A stretch of DNA of 64,000 nt from Bradyrhizobium sp. 138 (GCF_023074075.1 NZ_JADPKT010000007.1:186001-250000); one strand, 5' to 3'. Shown: positions 7,497-17,558, counted from the first letter of the stretch. Numbers and translations: made by a program. The notes: generated by a model from the sequence alone, not told the origin.

Positions 7497-9050
7497 CTAC
7501 CGCATCATCATCCGCGCGATCGCTTCGCCGATCACCACCGTGGTGAAATGCGTGTTGGCGCGGCAGTCGGACGGCATGATCGAGGCATCGGCGACGCGCA
7601 GGCCCGCAATGCCCTTCACGCCGCCATCGGGATCGACCACGCCGTCGCGGTCACCAGCGCCGCTCATGCGGCAGCTGCCGGCGGCGTGCTGGATGTCGCC
7701 GGTCTCACGGCGCAGCACTGCGTCGAGCTCGTGATCCGGCAGGCTGGCGGCCTGCGGCAGCGTCAGGTCGGTGTCGGCGAGCCGAATCCAGTCGGCGATG
7801 TCCGCCAGCGCCGGCTGCGACGTGATCACGGCGAGACGCTTCACCGCATCCATCATGCGCAGCATGTCGCGGGGATCGGCCAGCATGTTCTCCTCGACCA
7901 TAGGATCAATCGCTGGATCGGTCGAGGCCAGCTTGAGCGTGCCGCGCGAATAGGCGTTGAACAGGCCGGCGCCGATCGCCCCAGGCGCGCCGATGCCGCG
8001 GTGGTTGAAGGCGATCAGGATCATGTCGCGCTTGCCGCCCTCGGCGAGGCCCGAGGAATAAGTCACGCAGCAATTGGTGTGGCGCGTGTCTGGATCGGTC
8101 GGCCGCAGATTGTCGCGGAGCTGGATGGTGGCGCGAAACAGCGGGTGGTCGAAGTAATGCTTGCCGACCGGAAGGTCCCGCGCAACCGCAATCCCCATCG
8201 CCTTCAACTCCTCGGCAGGGCCGATGCCCGAGCGCAGCAGGATCGCCGGACTGTGGATCGCACCGGCGCACAGGACGATCTGCCGCGCGCTGATCTCGTG
8301 GGTGCCCTGCCCTTCGATGTGAACCCGGACGCCGGTCGCGCGTCCATCGCTAATCAGGACGCGATCGACCAGCGCATGGCCGCGGATCTCAAGGTTAGTG
8401 CGGCCGCGCGCCGGCTCGAGATAGGCCTCGTTGGTGCTGATGCGCCGCAAGTCGCGGCTGTTGATGGGATAGCAGGCGACGCCCTCGCCATCGGGGCCGT
8501 TGAGATCGGCGCACCACTTATAGCCGCTCGCCAGCGCCGCATCGCGCAAGCCGCGATCAATCGGGCCCCATTTGTCCGGAGGCGCGCGATAGACCGGCAG
8601 CGGTCCGCCACGGCCGTGGCCCTCGGCGTCGCCGAACTCAAAATCGTCCTCGATCACGGAGAACAGCGGCATCACCTCCCTGGCCGACCAGCCGGCGCAG
8701 CCAAGGGCCGCCCATTCGTCGAAGGCATCGGCAACGCCGCGGATCGCGATCTGGCCGTTCATCATCGAGGAGCCGCCGAGCCCCTTGCCGCGCCAGTAGA
8801 AGCGCGGCTCCTGCCCGGCCACCCGGCGCGACAACAGATCAGGCCACTGCCATTTTTCCTGGTACTCGCGCTTGTGGATGATCGGGATCGGGTTCGGCGT
8901 CCGCACTTCCCACGGCGCCTCATCGGCACGCCAATCGCGGCCCGCCTCCAGCAGCAGCACGCGCCGTGCGGGATCCTCGGACAGCCGCGCCGCAACCGCA
9001 GCGCCAGCGGAGCCGCCGCCGACAACAATGACATCGTACATCGCGTTCAT
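7497..9050 (-). CDS. GMC family FAD-dependent oxidoreductase
   Basis: A flavoenzyme of the glucose-methanol-choline family, about 517 residues. The FAD-binding Rossmann motif YDVIVVGGGSAGAAVAARLSE is at the extreme N-terminus, ending in the acidic LLLEAGRDW strand. The GMC signature GKGLGGSSMMNGQIAIRG lies near residue 95, and the C-terminal active-site blocks are HAAGSCRMSG and ANTHFTTVVIGEAIA. It has no signal peptide, so it is cytosolic, and likely oxidises an alcohol; the exact substrate cannot be told. ATG 9050 is preferred over a TTG at 9056; ATG 9041 would also preserve the fold. It is monocistronic between two palindromic repeats. Confidence 0.9.
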   Translation of the reverse strand: MNAMYDVIVVGGGSAGAAVAARLSEDPARRVLLLEAGRDWRADEAPWEVRTPNPIPIIHKREYQEKWQWPDLLSRRVAGQEPRFYWRGKGLGGSSMMNGQIAIRGVADAFDEWAALGCAGWSAREVMPLFSVIEDDFEFGDAEGHGRGGPLPVYRAPPDKWGPIDRGLRDAALASGYKWCADLNGPDGEGVACYPINSRDLRRISTNEAYLEPARGRTNLEIRGHALVDRVLISDGRATGVRVHIEGQGTHEISARQIVLCAGAIHSPAILLRSGIGPAEELKAMGIAVARDLPVGKHYFDHPLFRATIQLRDNLRPTDPDTRHTNCCVTYSSGLAEGGKRDMILIAFNHRGIGAPGAIGAGLFNAYSRGTLKLASTDPAIDPMVEENMLADPRDMLRMMDAVKRLAVITSQPALADIADWIRLADTDLTLPQAASLPDHELDAVLRRETGDIQHAAGSCRMSGAGDRDGVVDPDGGVKGIAGLRVADASIMPSDCRANTHFTTVVIGEAIARMMMR

Positions 9051-9178
9051 TCTCAACGTTCGGGAAGACCGGCATGGCGAACGGTATCAGAGCGCGGGGA
9101 GCGGCGGAATGCGAATTGGAGGCGATGCTGTCGCATCCCGTCATTGCGGTTGGGCGTAGCGCACACGACGCGCTCTAT

Positions 9179-9313
9179 CGTGCCCCGGACGCAGCGCAGC
9201 GCTACTTCAGCGGTGCGCTGCAGAGCCGGGGCCTACGTCTGCGAGCATTCTGTGTGGCGTGGGTCCCGGCTCTGCGCAGCAACGCGAAAAGCGTTGCAGC
9301 GCGTCCGGGACAC
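9179..9313. repeat. Palindromic repeat downstream of parC
   Basis: CGTGCCCCGGACGC at the left mirrors GCGTCCGGGACAC at the right. Inner arms CAGAGCCGGGGC and GTCCCGGCTCTG also pair. The element fills the gap between the GMC oxidoreductase start and the parC stop. It resembles a palindrome family that I recall as frequent in Bradyrhizobium intergenic regions. Confidence 0.75.
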
Positions 9314-9319
9314 AAGCGG

Positions 9320-11578
9320 CTACCCGATCACCCGCCCGAACTTGTTCGACTTCGGGAAACCCTTCGGCGGCAGGCGGCCGGCATCGGCGCGAGTGCCTTG
9401 CCACTCGGCGAGCTCCTTCATGGTCGCGGAGAATTCGCGGCCCGCGGAGTCCTTCCAGGTCAGGCCGGCCTTGGCTTCGAACACGGCAACGTCGGAGAGG
9501 CCGCCGTCCTTGTACTTCTGCAGGCGCACGCCGCGGCCGCGCGCCATTTCCGGCACCTGGTCGAGCGGGAACACCAGCATTTTGCGGTTCTCGCCGATCA
9601 CAGCCACAGTGTCGCCGATCACCTCGGTGATCGCGCGCGCCTCGTTCGGCATGTCGACATTGAGGACCTGCTTGCCCTTCTTGGTGGTGCCGACGCAATC
9701 GTCCTCGTTGACGACAAACCCCTGGCCCTCGTGGCTCGCGACCAGGAATTTGCGCCCGCCCTTGTTGACGAACAGCGCGACGGGCGCCGCCTCCTGCTCG
9801 AGGTCGATGAACAGACGGATCGGCTCGCCGTGACCGCGGCCGCCCGGGAGCTTGGCGACATCGAGCGTGTAGAACTTGCCGTTGGTGGCGAACAGCAGGA
9901 GCTTCGAGGTCGTCTCGGCGAAGAAGGCGAAGCCGAGCTTGTCGTCCTGCTTGAAGGCGAGCCCCGAGAGGTCCTCGACATGGCCCTTCAAGGTGCGGAT
10001 CCAGCCCTTGTCGGAGACGACGACCGTCACCGGCTCGCGCTCGACGAGGGCTTCCTCCATGGCGGCGAGATCGTGTTCGGGCGCGTCGGCAAAAGTGGTG
10101 CGGCGCTTGCCGAGCGGCGTCTTCGGCCCGAACATGTCGCGGACCTTGCCGACCTGCTCGCCGACCTTCTTCCACTGCTCGGCTTCAGAGGCCAGCAGGG
10201 CCTGGATGCCCTTCAGCTCCTTCCGCAGATCCTTTTCCTCGGTGCGAATCTCCATTTCCTCGAGCTTGCGCAGATTGCGCAGCCGCATGTTGAGAATGGA
10301 GTCGGCTTGCAATTCGGTGAGCTTGAACGCCTTGATCAAGGCTGGCTTCGGCTCGTCCTCAGTGCGGATGATCCGGATCACCTCGTCGATGTTGAGATAG
10401 GCGATCAGCAGACCGCCGAGGATTTCGAGCCGGTGCTCGATCTCGCCCTTGCGGTAATTGCTGCGGCGGATCAGGACGTCGCGCAGATGGTCGAGCCATT
10501 CGCGCAAGCACTCCGCCAGCCCCACCACCTTGGGCACCTTGCCCTTGATCAGCACGTTGAGGTTCAGCGGAATCTTGTTTTCGAGCTCGGTGAGCCGGAA
10601 CAGCGATTCCATCATCAGCGCGGGATCGACGTTCTTCGATTTCGGCTCGATCACGATGCGGACGTCTTCGGCCGACTCGTCCCTGATGTCGCCGACCAGC
10701 GGCAGCTTCTTCTGGTCGAGCAGCTCGGCGACCTTCTCGATCAGGCGCGACTTCTGCACCAGGAATGGGATCTCGGTGACGACGACGACCCAGGAGCCCC
10801 GCGCGCCCTCCTCCTGCTCCCACCGCGCACGGACGCGGAACGAACCGCGGCCGGTGGTGTAGGCTTCCGCGATGGCCTGCTTGGAATCGACGCAGATGCC
10901 GCCGGTCGGGAAGTCCGGGCCCTTCACCCACTTCAGCAGCGCCTTGGATTTGGCGTCGGGCTTCTCGATCAGATGCAGCGCGGCATCGCAGAGCTCGGCC
11001 GCATTGTGCGGCGGGATCGAGGTCGCCATGCCCACCGCGATGCCTTGCGCGCCGTTGGCGAGCAGGTTCGGGAAGCCGCCGGGCAGCACGACCGGCTCCT
11101 TCGACTGGCCGTCGTAATTGGCGCGAAACTCGACGCCGTCCTCGTCGATGCCATCGAGCAGAAGCCGCGCGACGTCGGTCATGCGCGCTTCGGTGTAGCG
11201 GTAGGCGGCCGGGTTATCGCCGTCGATATTGCCGAAATTGCCCTGGCCGTCGACCAGCGGGTAGCGCGAGGAGAAATCCTGCGCGAGGCGGACCATGGCG
11301 TCGTAGATGGCCTGGTCGCCATGTGGATGGAACGAGCCCATCACGTCGCCGACGATTTTGGCGGATTTCTTGAAGGCCGTGCCGGGATCGAGCCTGAGCA
11401 GGCGCATGCCGTAGAGGATGCGCCGGTGGACCGGCTTCAGGCCGTCGCGCGCGTCGGGCAGCGCGCGGTGCATGATGGTGGAGAGCGCATAGGCGAGATA
11501 GCGCTCCTCGAGCGCTTCACGCAGCGGCACCTCGTGAATTTCGGCCGGTTCTTCCGGCGGAACGATTCGTTTTCCCAT
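9320..11578 (-). CDS. parC: DNA topoisomerase IV subunit A
   Basis: The 752-residue breakage-reunion subunit of topoisomerase IV, which decatenates daughter chromosomes with ParE. The N-terminal domain shows [18 protein letters not shown] and the quinolone-pocket helix [15 protein letters not shown]. The catalytic tyrosine is Y128 in [10 protein letters not shown]. The position equivalent to Ser80 of E. coli ParC is Gln89. The C-terminal beta-propeller is shorter than in GyrA, consistent with ParC. The ATG at 11578 opens [20 protein letters not shown], typical of alphaproteobacterial ParC. It is the last gene of the minus-strand housekeeping block. Confidence 0.96.
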   Translation of the reverse strand: MGKRIVPPEEPAEIHEVPLREALEERYLAYALSTIMHRALPDARDGLKPVHRRILYGMRLLRLDPGTAFKKSAKIVGDVMGSFHPHGDQAIYDAMVRLAQDFSSRYPLVDGQGNFGNIDGDNPAAYRYTEARMTDVARLLLDGIDEDGVEFRANYDGQSKEPVVLPGGFPNLLANGAQGIAVGMATSIPPHNAAELCDAALHLIEKPDAKSKALLKWVKGPDFPTGGICVDSKQAIAEAYTTGRGSFRVRARWEQEEGARGSWVVVVTEIPFLVQKSRLIEKVAELLDQKKLPLVGDIRDESAEDVRIVIEPKSKNVDPALMMESLFRLTELENKIPLNLNVLIKGKVPKVVGLAECLREWLDHLRDVLIRRSNYRKGEIEHRLEILGGLLIAYLNIDEVIRIIRTEDEPKPALIKAFKLTELQADSILNMRLRNLRKLEEMEIRTEEKDLRKELKGIQALLASEAEQWKKVGEQVGKVRDMFGPKTPLGKRRTTFADAPEHDLAAMEEALVEREPVTVVVSDKGWIRTLKGHVEDLSGLAFKQDDKLGFAFFAETTSKLLLFATNGKFYTLDVAKLPGGRGHGEPIRLFIDLEQEAAPVALFVNKGGRKFLVASHEGQGFVVNEDDCVGTTKKGKQVLNVDMPNEARAITEVIGDTVAVIGENRKMLVFPLDQVPEMARGRGVRLQKYKDGGLSDVAVFEAKAGLTWKDSAGREFSATMKELAEWQGTRADAGRLPPKGFPKSNKFGRVIG

Positions 11579-11639
11579 GCCGCCCGGTTAAACCGTGGAA
11601 GCGAATCGGGCAAGGATGGATTGGTTCCCTGTGGGCGGC

Positions 11640-11915
11640 CTAGTGACCGGCCCAGCCGGCTGTCACGGTCTGGGACTTGTCCTGAGCCGGCGCCGGCCCA
11701 TTGGTCAGGCAACGCCGGGCGGCCTCGATTTCAGCCTCGGTCGCCCCCTTTGACCGCGCCCATGTCTCTGCGGCCGCAGCGGAATATTTCGCCACATAGT
11801 ACCGGACGACGGTGCAGGATGCCCGGCGAAACACGCCGGGTTGCGGCTCGCCGGCCATTGCATCAGGCGCAAACGCGAGCAGCGCCGCGGACAAGGCGAA
11901 TCCCCTGATCAACAT
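11640..11915 (-). CDS. Small exported hypothetical protein (91 aa)
   Basis: Starts MLIRGFALSAALLAFAPDAMAG, a signal peptide probably cleaved after AMA. The mature part of about 70 residues has two cysteines (C34 and C69) that could form a disulfide in the periplasm, and a helical EAEIEAARRCL stretch. The start was set at the signal peptide because the longer frame (from 12320) overlaps recO on the same strand. It lies between recO and parC. No family recognised. Confidence 0.7.
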   Translation of the reverse strand: MLIRGFALSAALLAFAPDAMAGEPQPGVFRRASCTVVRYYVAKYSAAAAETWARSKGATEAEIEAARRCLTNGPAPAQDKSQTVTAGWAGH

Positions 11916-12016
11916 TTGGGCTATCCCCCATTGAGGAACCTGAGCGCCAATTCCACCGCGCCCGATTTCGTTCCAGGGAACTCCATGTCGACGGACAGGG
12001 CAGAGTCCCGCTTCGC

Positions 12017-12769
12017 TCATGGCGCCGCAATCGCCGCCCTCGCCTGTTGCCGTGTCAGGGCATTGATGAAGCCCGCGCGCGCGTCGGAATGGCCCTGCCC
12101 CCGCGGCTCCAGCACGTGGCGCAGCAGGAACAGGCCGGTGAGCCGAAAGCCGTCCTGCAGGTCCTGATCGGTGAGGTCGGTTGCGGTTTCGCCCTGGCGC
12201 AGAAACGGCGGCAGGCGCAACAGGCGGTCGCGCCAAGGCTCGCCCGCGCCGCGCGACACCGCGCCGCCGGATTTCGGCGAGACGTAGATCAGGTCCGTGG
12301 TCTCGCCGGTCACCGCACAATTGTCCAGCGCCAGGCCGAAGCCGAGCTCGGCGAGCATCGCCAGCTCGAAATGGATGAGGTGGACGGCCGCGCCGCCGAT
12401 GTCCTCGAAGTCATCGAGCGAATGCTCGAGCAGCGCAAAAATCTCCTCATGCGGATCGCGCTCCGGCAACAGGCGCGCAATCGAGGCGAGATGCGTGACG
12501 CCGTAGACGCCATGGGATGAGCCGAGCAAATTGGCCGCGCGCAGCTTCAGGCCTTCAACCGCATAGGTGCCGAGATGCTCGTCGAGCCGTGCCCGCCACA
12601 CCACGCTGACGCTGTTCCCCGGCTGCAGCAGCGGCCGCATCCGCGAGCCGGCCCCACCGCGCACCAGACCGAGATGCCGGCCGTGCGCACGCGTCAAGAG
12701 CTCGACGATGGCGCTAGACTCGCCATGCCGCCGCACGCCCAGCACGATGCCCTCGTCGGTCCATTCCAT
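12017..12769 (-). CDS. recO: DNA repair protein RecO
   Basis: A 250-residue RecO, which loads RecA on SSB-coated DNA together with RecR. The N-terminal OB-fold begins [30 protein letters not shown], the standard RecO opening, and [20 protein letters not shown] follows. The helical C-terminal part has the usual RecO pattern, [22 protein letters not shown]. The four-cysteine zinc site seen in some homologues is not evident. It belongs to the conserved era-recO-parC order of Rhizobiales, although two small membrane-protein genes separate it from era. Confidence 0.95.
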   Translation of the reverse strand: MEWTDEGIVLGVRRHGESSAIVELLTRAHGRHLGLVRGGAGSRMRPLLQPGNSVSVVWRARLDEHLGTYAVEGLKLRAANLLGSSHGVYGVTHLASIARLLPERDPHEEIFALLEHSLDDFEDIGGAAVHLIHFELAMLAELGFGLALDNCAVTGETTDLIYVSPKSGGAVSRGAGEPWRDRLLRLPPFLRQGETATDLTDQDLQDGFRLTGLFLLRHVLEPRGQGHSDARAGFINALTRQQARAAIAAP

Positions 12770-12817
12770 GTGCTAAGTATAGCGCGATATGCTTGTTCGG
12801 ACACGCCTGGAATCACA

Positions 12818-13132
12818 ATGGACTTCATTGCCGGTCTGATCGGCCCGATTGTCGAGTTGGTGATATGGGTCGTCTGGTGGACCATTTTCGATGCGCTGCC
12901 GACCATTTTCTATTTCACGGCGTTCGCTCTGCTGTTTGCGGCCTCGCTCGGCAAGGTCAGAGTCGAATTTCCTGAACGGTTGACTCGTATCGGCTGGACC
13001 GGCGCCTTACACATCAGGCGCCCTGTCGAAGGCCGGGTGATCCTGTCTCCGGCGCTTGGCGTGATCGTGGGCTTCGTCGTCTGGGGCATCGTCGTGAGCG
13101 CGGTCGTCATCTTCTACGCCTACCGGTCGTAA
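12818..13132 (+). CDS. Small membrane protein, unknown function (104 aa)
   Basis: Begins MDFIAGLIGPIVELVIWVVWW. Hydrophobic segments lie at about residues 4-25, 28-45 and 78-100, with a short charged beta-like stretch between (KVRVEFPERLTRIGW). It is the only plus-strand gene in the 9-20 kb block. It is transcribed away from recO, and its stop lies four bases from the stop of the next, convergent gene. The ATG at 12818 was chosen because the upstream extension overlaps recO antisense. No known family. Confidence 0.65.
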   Translation: MDFIAGLIGPIVELVIWVVWWTIFDALPTIFYFTAFALLFAASLGKVRVEFPERLTRIGWTGALHIRRPVEGRVILSPALGVIVGFVVWGIVVSAVVIFYAYRS

Positions 13133-13136
13133 CGAC

Positions 13137-13517
13137 TCACGCGTTGAACCAGCCCTTCGCGTCGCCGGTGAACGAGAAATATAGGCCGATCGTCGTCAGC
13201 ACGCAGGAGACGATCTCAATGGCGCTGTCGAGCTCCAAGCCGTTTTGGGCTATGATCCGGGCAAGCCCGATCACCGATAGTGCCTGCGCGACCGTCAGCA
13301 ACAAGCGCGGCCAGTTCTTGCGCCCAAGCGCAGCCAACCAGACAAGATAGACGAAGAGCAGGATCATGACCCCTGCCATCAACGTCCTCGTCATGATCAT
13401 CTGCTCGGTCATCTCGGCATTGGGCGTGCGGTCCTGCACCGCAACGGACAAGGCGTCCAGCATCAACGATGCATAGAGCAGCGCTTCGAAGCGCCTGATG
13501 TTGCTGGGCACGCTCAT
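13137..13517 (-). CDS. Four-helix membrane protein, unknown function (126 aa)
   Basis: A small integral membrane protein with hydrophobic stretches near residues 10-28, 43-63, 70-90 and 98-117. It starts MSVPSNIRRFEALLYASLML and resembles uncharacterised multi-span proteins of Bradyrhizobium. It follows era by 21 bp on the same strand and may share its transcript. Function unknown. Confidence 0.7.
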   Translation of the reverse strand: MSVPSNIRRFEALLYASLMLDALSVAVQDRTPNAEMTEQMIMTRTLMAGVMILLFVYLVWLAALGRKNWPRLLLTVAQALSVIGLARIIAQNGLELDSAIEIVSCVLTTIGLYFSFTGDAKGWFNA

Positions 13518-13538
13518 CGCAGACTGATCTTTTGCTGG

Positions 13539-14465
13539 TTATTCCCTGGGAAAGTCCAGGCCCATCTCGCGATAGCGATCGGGATCGTCGCCCCAGTTTT
13601 CGCGCACCTTGACGAACAGGAACAGATGCACCGGCACGTCCAGGATCTGCATCAGCTCCTTGCGCGAGTCCGCGCCGATCGACTTGATGGTGGCGCCGCC
13701 CTTGCCGAGCACGATCTTGCGCTGGCTTTCGCGCTCGACGAAGATCGTCTGCTCGATCCGCACCGACTTGTCCTTGCGCTCCTCCCATTTGTCGGTTTCG
13801 ACCGTGGACTGGTAGGGCAATTCCTGGTGCAGCTTCTGATAGATTTTTTCGCGCGTGATTTCGGCAGCTAACTGCCGCATCGGCGCGTCCGACATCTGGT
13901 CCTCAGGGTAAAGATACGGTCCCGGCGGCACCATCTCGGCAAGCGTCGTACGGAGGTCATCGACGCCGTCGCCCGAGATCGCCGCAATCATGAATGTCCG
14001 CGCGAACTTCATGCGCTCGTTGGCAGCCTGCGCCAGTGCGAGCAATTTCTCGCGCTGGACCAGATCGACCTTGTTGATGACAAGGATCTTCTCGTGATTG
14101 ACGCTGGCCGCCTTAGCGAGGATCGCCTCGGCTTCCTCGTCGATGCCGGTCTTGGCGTCGAGCAGCACGCAGACGAGATCGGCGTCATGCGCCCCGCTCC
14201 AGGCGGTCGAGACCATGGCGCGGTCGAGCCGCCGCTTCGGCAGGAAGATGCCGGGCGTGTCGACCAGGATGATTTGCGCGTTGTTCTCGATCACGATGCC
14301 GCGGATCAGCGCGCGCGTGGTCTGCACCTTGCGCGAGACGATCGTGACCTTGGCCCCGACCAGCGCATTGACCAGTGTGGACTTGCCGACGTTCGGCGCG
14401 CCGATCAACGCAACGAAGCCGCAGCGCGTCGCAATGGGCGTCTCGCCGCTTGCTTCAACCGTCAT
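13539..14465 (-). CDS. era: GTPase Era
   Basis: A 308-residue essential GTPase that binds 16S rRNA and helps 30S subunit maturation. G1 is GAPNVGKST (about 22-30), G3 is DTPG, G4 is NKVD, and the switch region KVQTTRALIRG is intact. The C-terminal KH domain ends with QRKIVLGKGGATIKSIGADSR. The ATG at 14465 overlaps the rnc stop by 11 nt and is preferred to a TTG at 14477. The rnc-era coupling is a widely conserved arrangement. Confidence 0.96.
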   Translation of the reverse strand: MTVEASGETPIATRCGFVALIGAPNVGKSTLVNALVGAKVTIVSRKVQTTRALIRGIVIENNAQIILVDTPGIFLPKRRLDRAMVSTAWSGAHDADLVCVLLDAKTGIDEEAEAILAKAASVNHEKILVINKVDLVQREKLLALAQAANERMKFARTFMIAAISGDGVDDLRTTLAEMVPPGPYLYPEDQMSDAPMRQLAAEITREKIYQKLHQELPYQSTVETDKWEERKDKSVRIEQTIFVERESQRKIVLGKGGATIKSIGADSRKELMQILDVPVHLFLFVKVRENWGDDPDRYREMGLDFPRE

Positions 14466-15333
14466 TGCTGCCGCCAACGCCTTCGCGTTCGATCATCACC
14501 GAAGCTGCCACCTTTTCTGCCGCGCGCTTGCTGCCGCCAATGCCTTCGGCCGGCGCGAGGCCCGGCAGATCCACCGCGACGCGGAATTGCGGATCGTGGT
14601 GCGGGCCGGTGCGCTCGACCTCGCGGTAAACCGGCGTCGGCAGCCCCTTTCCTTGCGCCCATTCCTGCAGCACGGTCTTGGGATCGCGCAACGGACGGCG
14701 CGGCTTGTGCATGCGCTCGGTCCAGTTACGCTTGACGAACTCGGACGCCGCCGCGTAGCCGCCGTCGAGGAAGACGGCGCCGATCACGGCCTCGCAGATG
14801 TCGCCGAGGATGGATTTGCGCAGGCGGGCATCGGCGCTGGAGCCGACCGAGCCGAGCTTGATGTCGTCGAGCAGGCCGAGCGACTTGGCGACGTCGGCGC
14901 AGCTTTCCTTGCGCACGAGCTCGGCAAGACGCTTGGAGAGCTCGCCCTCATCGGCGTTCGGGAAGGCGTGATAGAGCATGTCGGAGACGACGAGCCCGAG
15001 CACGTGATCGCCGAGGAACTCCAGGCGCTGATAGCTGTCGCCGCGCTTGCGCCCGGACTTCAGCGCCGAGACATGCGTGATTGCCTGCATCAGCATATTC
15101 GGATCGGTGAAGCTGTAGCCGATGCGGGCCTCGAGCGCTGCGTTGGCATCGGTGCGCTTGGCCTTGCTCCGCGTCCGCTTCTTCTTCGCGGGCGCCTTGG
15201 CTTCAGGAGTCTTAGTCTCAGGAGACTTGGTCTCAGGAGTCTTGGTCGCAAGGCTCTTGGTCGCAGCTTCGCCGTCGGGGCCGGCTTGGGCCTCGGTCGG
15301 TTGGTTCGCGATGTCCTTGGCTTCGTCTTTCAT
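14455..15333 (-). CDS. rnc: Ribonuclease III, with lysine-rich N-terminal extension
   Basis: A 292-residue double-strand RNA endonuclease used in rRNA and mRNA processing. The catalytic signature RLEFLGDHVLGLVV and the second metal site DICEAVIGAVFLDGG are present. The dsRNA-binding domain (DPKTVLQEWAQGKGLPTPVY to the C-terminus) is complete. Unusual is an N-terminal tail of about 65 residues before the nuclease domain, containing short repeats of the form TPETKSPETKTPEAK and then KKKRTRSKAKR. The ATG at 15333 overlaps the lepB stop as ATGA, which indicates translational coupling. Confidence 0.95.
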   Translation of the reverse strand: MKDEAKDIANQPTEAQAGPDGEAATKSLATKTPETKSPETKTPEAKAPAKKKRTRSKAKRTDANAALEARIGYSFTDPNMLMQAITHVSALKSGRKRGDSYQRLEFLGDHVLGLVVSDMLYHAFPNADEGELSKRLAELVRKESCADVAKSLGLLDDIKLGSVGSSADARLRKSILGDICEAVIGAVFLDGGYAAASEFVKRNWTERMHKPRRPLRDPKTVLQEWAQGKGLPTPVYREVERTGPHHDPQFRVAVDLPGLAPAEGIGGSKRAAEKVAASVMIEREGVGGSNDG

Positions 15334-16094
15334 CGGACAATTTTGAAGAAGCGATTCCAGCGCACCGCCCACGGCCAGCGCCAGAACATCCAGGCATGCT
15401 CGCCTTCGGCGATGGAGAAGAAGATCATCTGGGCGCGGCCGATCAGATTCTCCTGCGGCACATAGCCGACCTGGCCGAGGAAGCGGCTATCGGTGGAATT
15501 ATCGCGGTTGTCGCCCATCATGAAGAAATGGCCTGATGGTACGGTGTAGACGTTGGTGTTGTCCACGTAGCCGTTATCGGCGCAGTCGAGCGTCTCATAG
15601 GACACGCCGTTCGGCAGCGTCTCCTTCCAGCGCTTCACCCGGGAGATGCCGCCACCTTCCGAGCCGCAGGGCTCCTCGCCGACATATTCGCTCATCCGCT
15701 GCCGCTCGACCGGCGCGTCGTTGATGTAAAGCAGCCCGTCCCGCATCTGGATGCGGTCGCCGGGAAGGCCGATCACGCGCTTGATGTAATCGGTGGAATC
15801 GTCCTTCGGCAGGCGAAACACGACGATGTCGCCGCGGGCCGGGTCCGAGCCCCAGATCCGACCGGAGAACAGCGGCGGCGAGAACGGAATCGAATAATGG
15901 CTGTAGCCGTAGGAATATTTCGAGACGAACAGATAGTCGCCGACCAGCAGCGTCGCCTTCATCGAGCCGGACGGGATGTTGAATGGCTGGAACAGGAAGG
16001 TGCGGATCACCAGCGCGATCAGGAGAGCATGGATCACGACCCGGATCGTTTCGCCGACGCCGCTCTCAGTTTTCGTTCCCGAAGTCACGCTCAT
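15330..16094 (-). CDS. lepB: Signal peptidase I
   Basis: A 254-residue inner-membrane protease that removes Sec and Tat signal peptides. It has one N-terminal transmembrane helix (residues about 17-37). The catalytic Ser44 is in IPSGSMKATL and the general base Lys105 is in DYIKRVIGLPGD. The C-terminal box GHFFMMGDNRDNSTDSRFLG is intact. It is the first gene of the coupled lepB-rnc-era run; the preceding 250 bp (16095-16344) contain no visible gene. Confidence 0.96.
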   Translation of the reverse strand: MSVTSGTKTESGVGETIRVVIHALLIALVIRTFLFQPFNIPSGSMKATLLVGDYLFVSKYSYGYSHYSIPFSPPLFSGRIWGSDPARGDIVVFRLPKDDSTDYIKRVIGLPGDRIQMRDGLLYINDAPVERQRMSEYVGEEPCGSEGGGISRVKRWKETLPNGVSYETLDCADNGYVDNTNVYTVPSGHFFMMGDNRDNSTDSRFLGQVGYVPQENLIGRAQMIFFSIAEGEHAWMFWRWPWAVRWNRFFKIVR

Positions 16095-16344
16095 TGCTCT
16101 CTCAATTCCGGCCGGCGGTCACAGAGCGCCCTCCTCCCGCGAACAGCCCATCGGTTCGCGGCGCAAGGAGATTGTCCTGATTCTGATAGTGAGGGCCAAT
16201 TCCGGCGTAAAGCCGAATTCGCCCAGGCTGATTTGCGTCCGCGGACTTTTAGACGGTTGTCGGAGGCCACGCAATCAAGGATCGCACCAAAACTAAGCAA
16301 GATACTGATTTTAAACAAGAATTATAGAATTATCGCAGCAAGGA

Positions 16345-16764
16345 TCAGGGCTTGGCCAGCGGCACGGCGGAAATGATGACGAAGGCCTGGGCCAGCGGCC
16401 AGTCGTCGGTGATCGAAACGTCGATCCGCGCCTCGAACCCCTCCGGCGTCAGGGCCTGAAGCCGGGCCAGGGCGCCGCCGGTCAGGTGCATGGTCGGCCG
16501 TCCGCCCGGCAGGTTGACCACCCCCATGTCGCGCCACCACACGCCGCGCCGGATGCCGGTGCCGAGCGCCTTGGAGCAGGCCTCCTTGGCGGCAAAGCGC
16601 TTGGCGTAGGTCGCCACCACCATCTTCTCGTTCTTGGCGCGCCGCTCCGCCTTGGCCCGCTCGGCCGGGGTGAAGATGCGGTCGAGGAAGCGCTCGCCAT
16701 GGCGCTCGATCACCTTGGCGACGCGGGTGATGTCGATGAGGTCGGAGCCGATGCCGATGATCAC
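16345..16764 (-). CDS. acpS: Holo-[acyl-carrier-protein] synthase
   Basis: A 139-residue phosphopantetheinyl transferase that activates acyl carrier protein with coenzyme A. The metal ligands are D8 in [12 protein letters not shown] and E61 in [13 protein letters not shown]. The ATG overlaps the pdxJ stop by 4 nt, so the two genes are translationally coupled, as in many proteobacteria. Confidence 0.96.
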   Translation of the reverse strand: MIIGIGSDLIDITRVAKVIERHGERFLDRIFTPAERAKAERRAKNEKMVVATYAKRFAAKEACSKALGTGIRRGVWWRDMGVVNLPGGRPTMHLTGGALARLQALTPEGFEARIDVSITDDWPLAQAFVIISAVPLAKP

Positions 16765-17513
16765 GCCCGGCTCCGGCCGCGGTCCATCGCCGCGCGCATG
16801 CTACGCACCGTCTCGGCAAGGCCGACGAACAGCGCTTCCCCGATCATGTAGTAGCCGATGTTGAGCTCCATGATCTCAGGCAGGGCCGCGATCGTCTCCG
16901 CAGTCGCATAGTCCAGTCCGTGTCCGGCATGGACCTCCAGTCCGCCGGCCTTGGCCAGCTTGGCGCCCGCCACGATCCGCTGCCATTCGGCCTCGGCCTT
17001 CTCGGTGTGGCCGTCGACGACGGCGTCGCACCAGGCGCCGGTGTGGATCTCGATCACGGGCGCGCGCAGCCGCGCCGCCATCTCGATCTGGGCGGGATCG
17101 GCGGCGATGAACAGCGAGACCCTGATGCCGGCGTCGTTCAGCCGCGCGATATAGGGCGCCAGCGCGTTGTGCTGGCCGACCACATCCAGCCCGCCTTCGG
17201 TCGTCACCTCCTGGCGCCGCTCCGGCACCAGGCACACCGCGTGCGGCCTGGTGGCGAGCGAGATGCGCATCATATCGTCGGTCGCCGCCATCTCGAAATT
17301 GAGCGGCTTGGAGATCTCCGCCTTCAGCCGCGCCATGTCCTCGTCGCGGATGTGGCGGCGATCCTCGCGCAGATGGGCCGTGATGCCATCGGCGCCGGCC
17401 TCGATCGCCAGCAGCGCCGCACGCACCGGATCGGGATTGCGGCCACCGCGCGCGTTACGCAGGGTCGCGACATGGTCGACATTGACGCCGAGGCGGAGCG
17501 GAGGTGCGGGCAT
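16761..17513 (-). CDS. pdxJ: Pyridoxine 5'-phosphate synthase
   Basis: A 250-residue TIM-barrel enzyme that condenses 1-deoxyxylulose-5-phosphate with 3-amino-2-oxopropyl phosphate to give pyridoxine 5'-phosphate. It shows [46 protein letters not shown] text ([16 protein letters not shown]) and GHGLDY. The ATG at 17513 was chosen; a GTG at 17525 is in frame. It lies between rsh and acpS. Confidence 0.95.
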   Translation of the reverse strand: MPAPPLRLGVNVDHVATLRNARGGRNPDPVRAALLAIEAGADGITAHLREDRRHIRDEDMARLKAEISKPLNFEMAATDDMMRISLATRPHAVCLVPERRQEVTTEGGLDVVGQHNALAPYIARLNDAGIRVSLFIAADPAQIEMAARLRAPVIEIHTGAWCDAVVDGHTEKAEAEWQRIVAGAKLAKAGGLEVHAGHGLDYATAETIAALPEIMELNIGYYMIGEALFVGLAETVRSMRAAMDRGRSRA

Positions 17514-17558
17514 TTCAGAACTCACGAGATCAGGGCGATAGACGCATACGCAAAGCGT

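Noticed and set aside
9480..11330. Gln instead of Ser at the quinolone-pocket position of ParC (residue 89)
   Set aside because: Direct from sequence, but I believe this residue is common in alphaproteobacterial ParC, so it is not reported as a resistance mutation.
9074..11908. Very long plus-strand ORF of 944 residues opposite parC
   Set aside because: It is the antisense shadow of parC, produced by high-GC codon bias. Similar long shadows exist opposite slt, topA and rsh and were all dropped.
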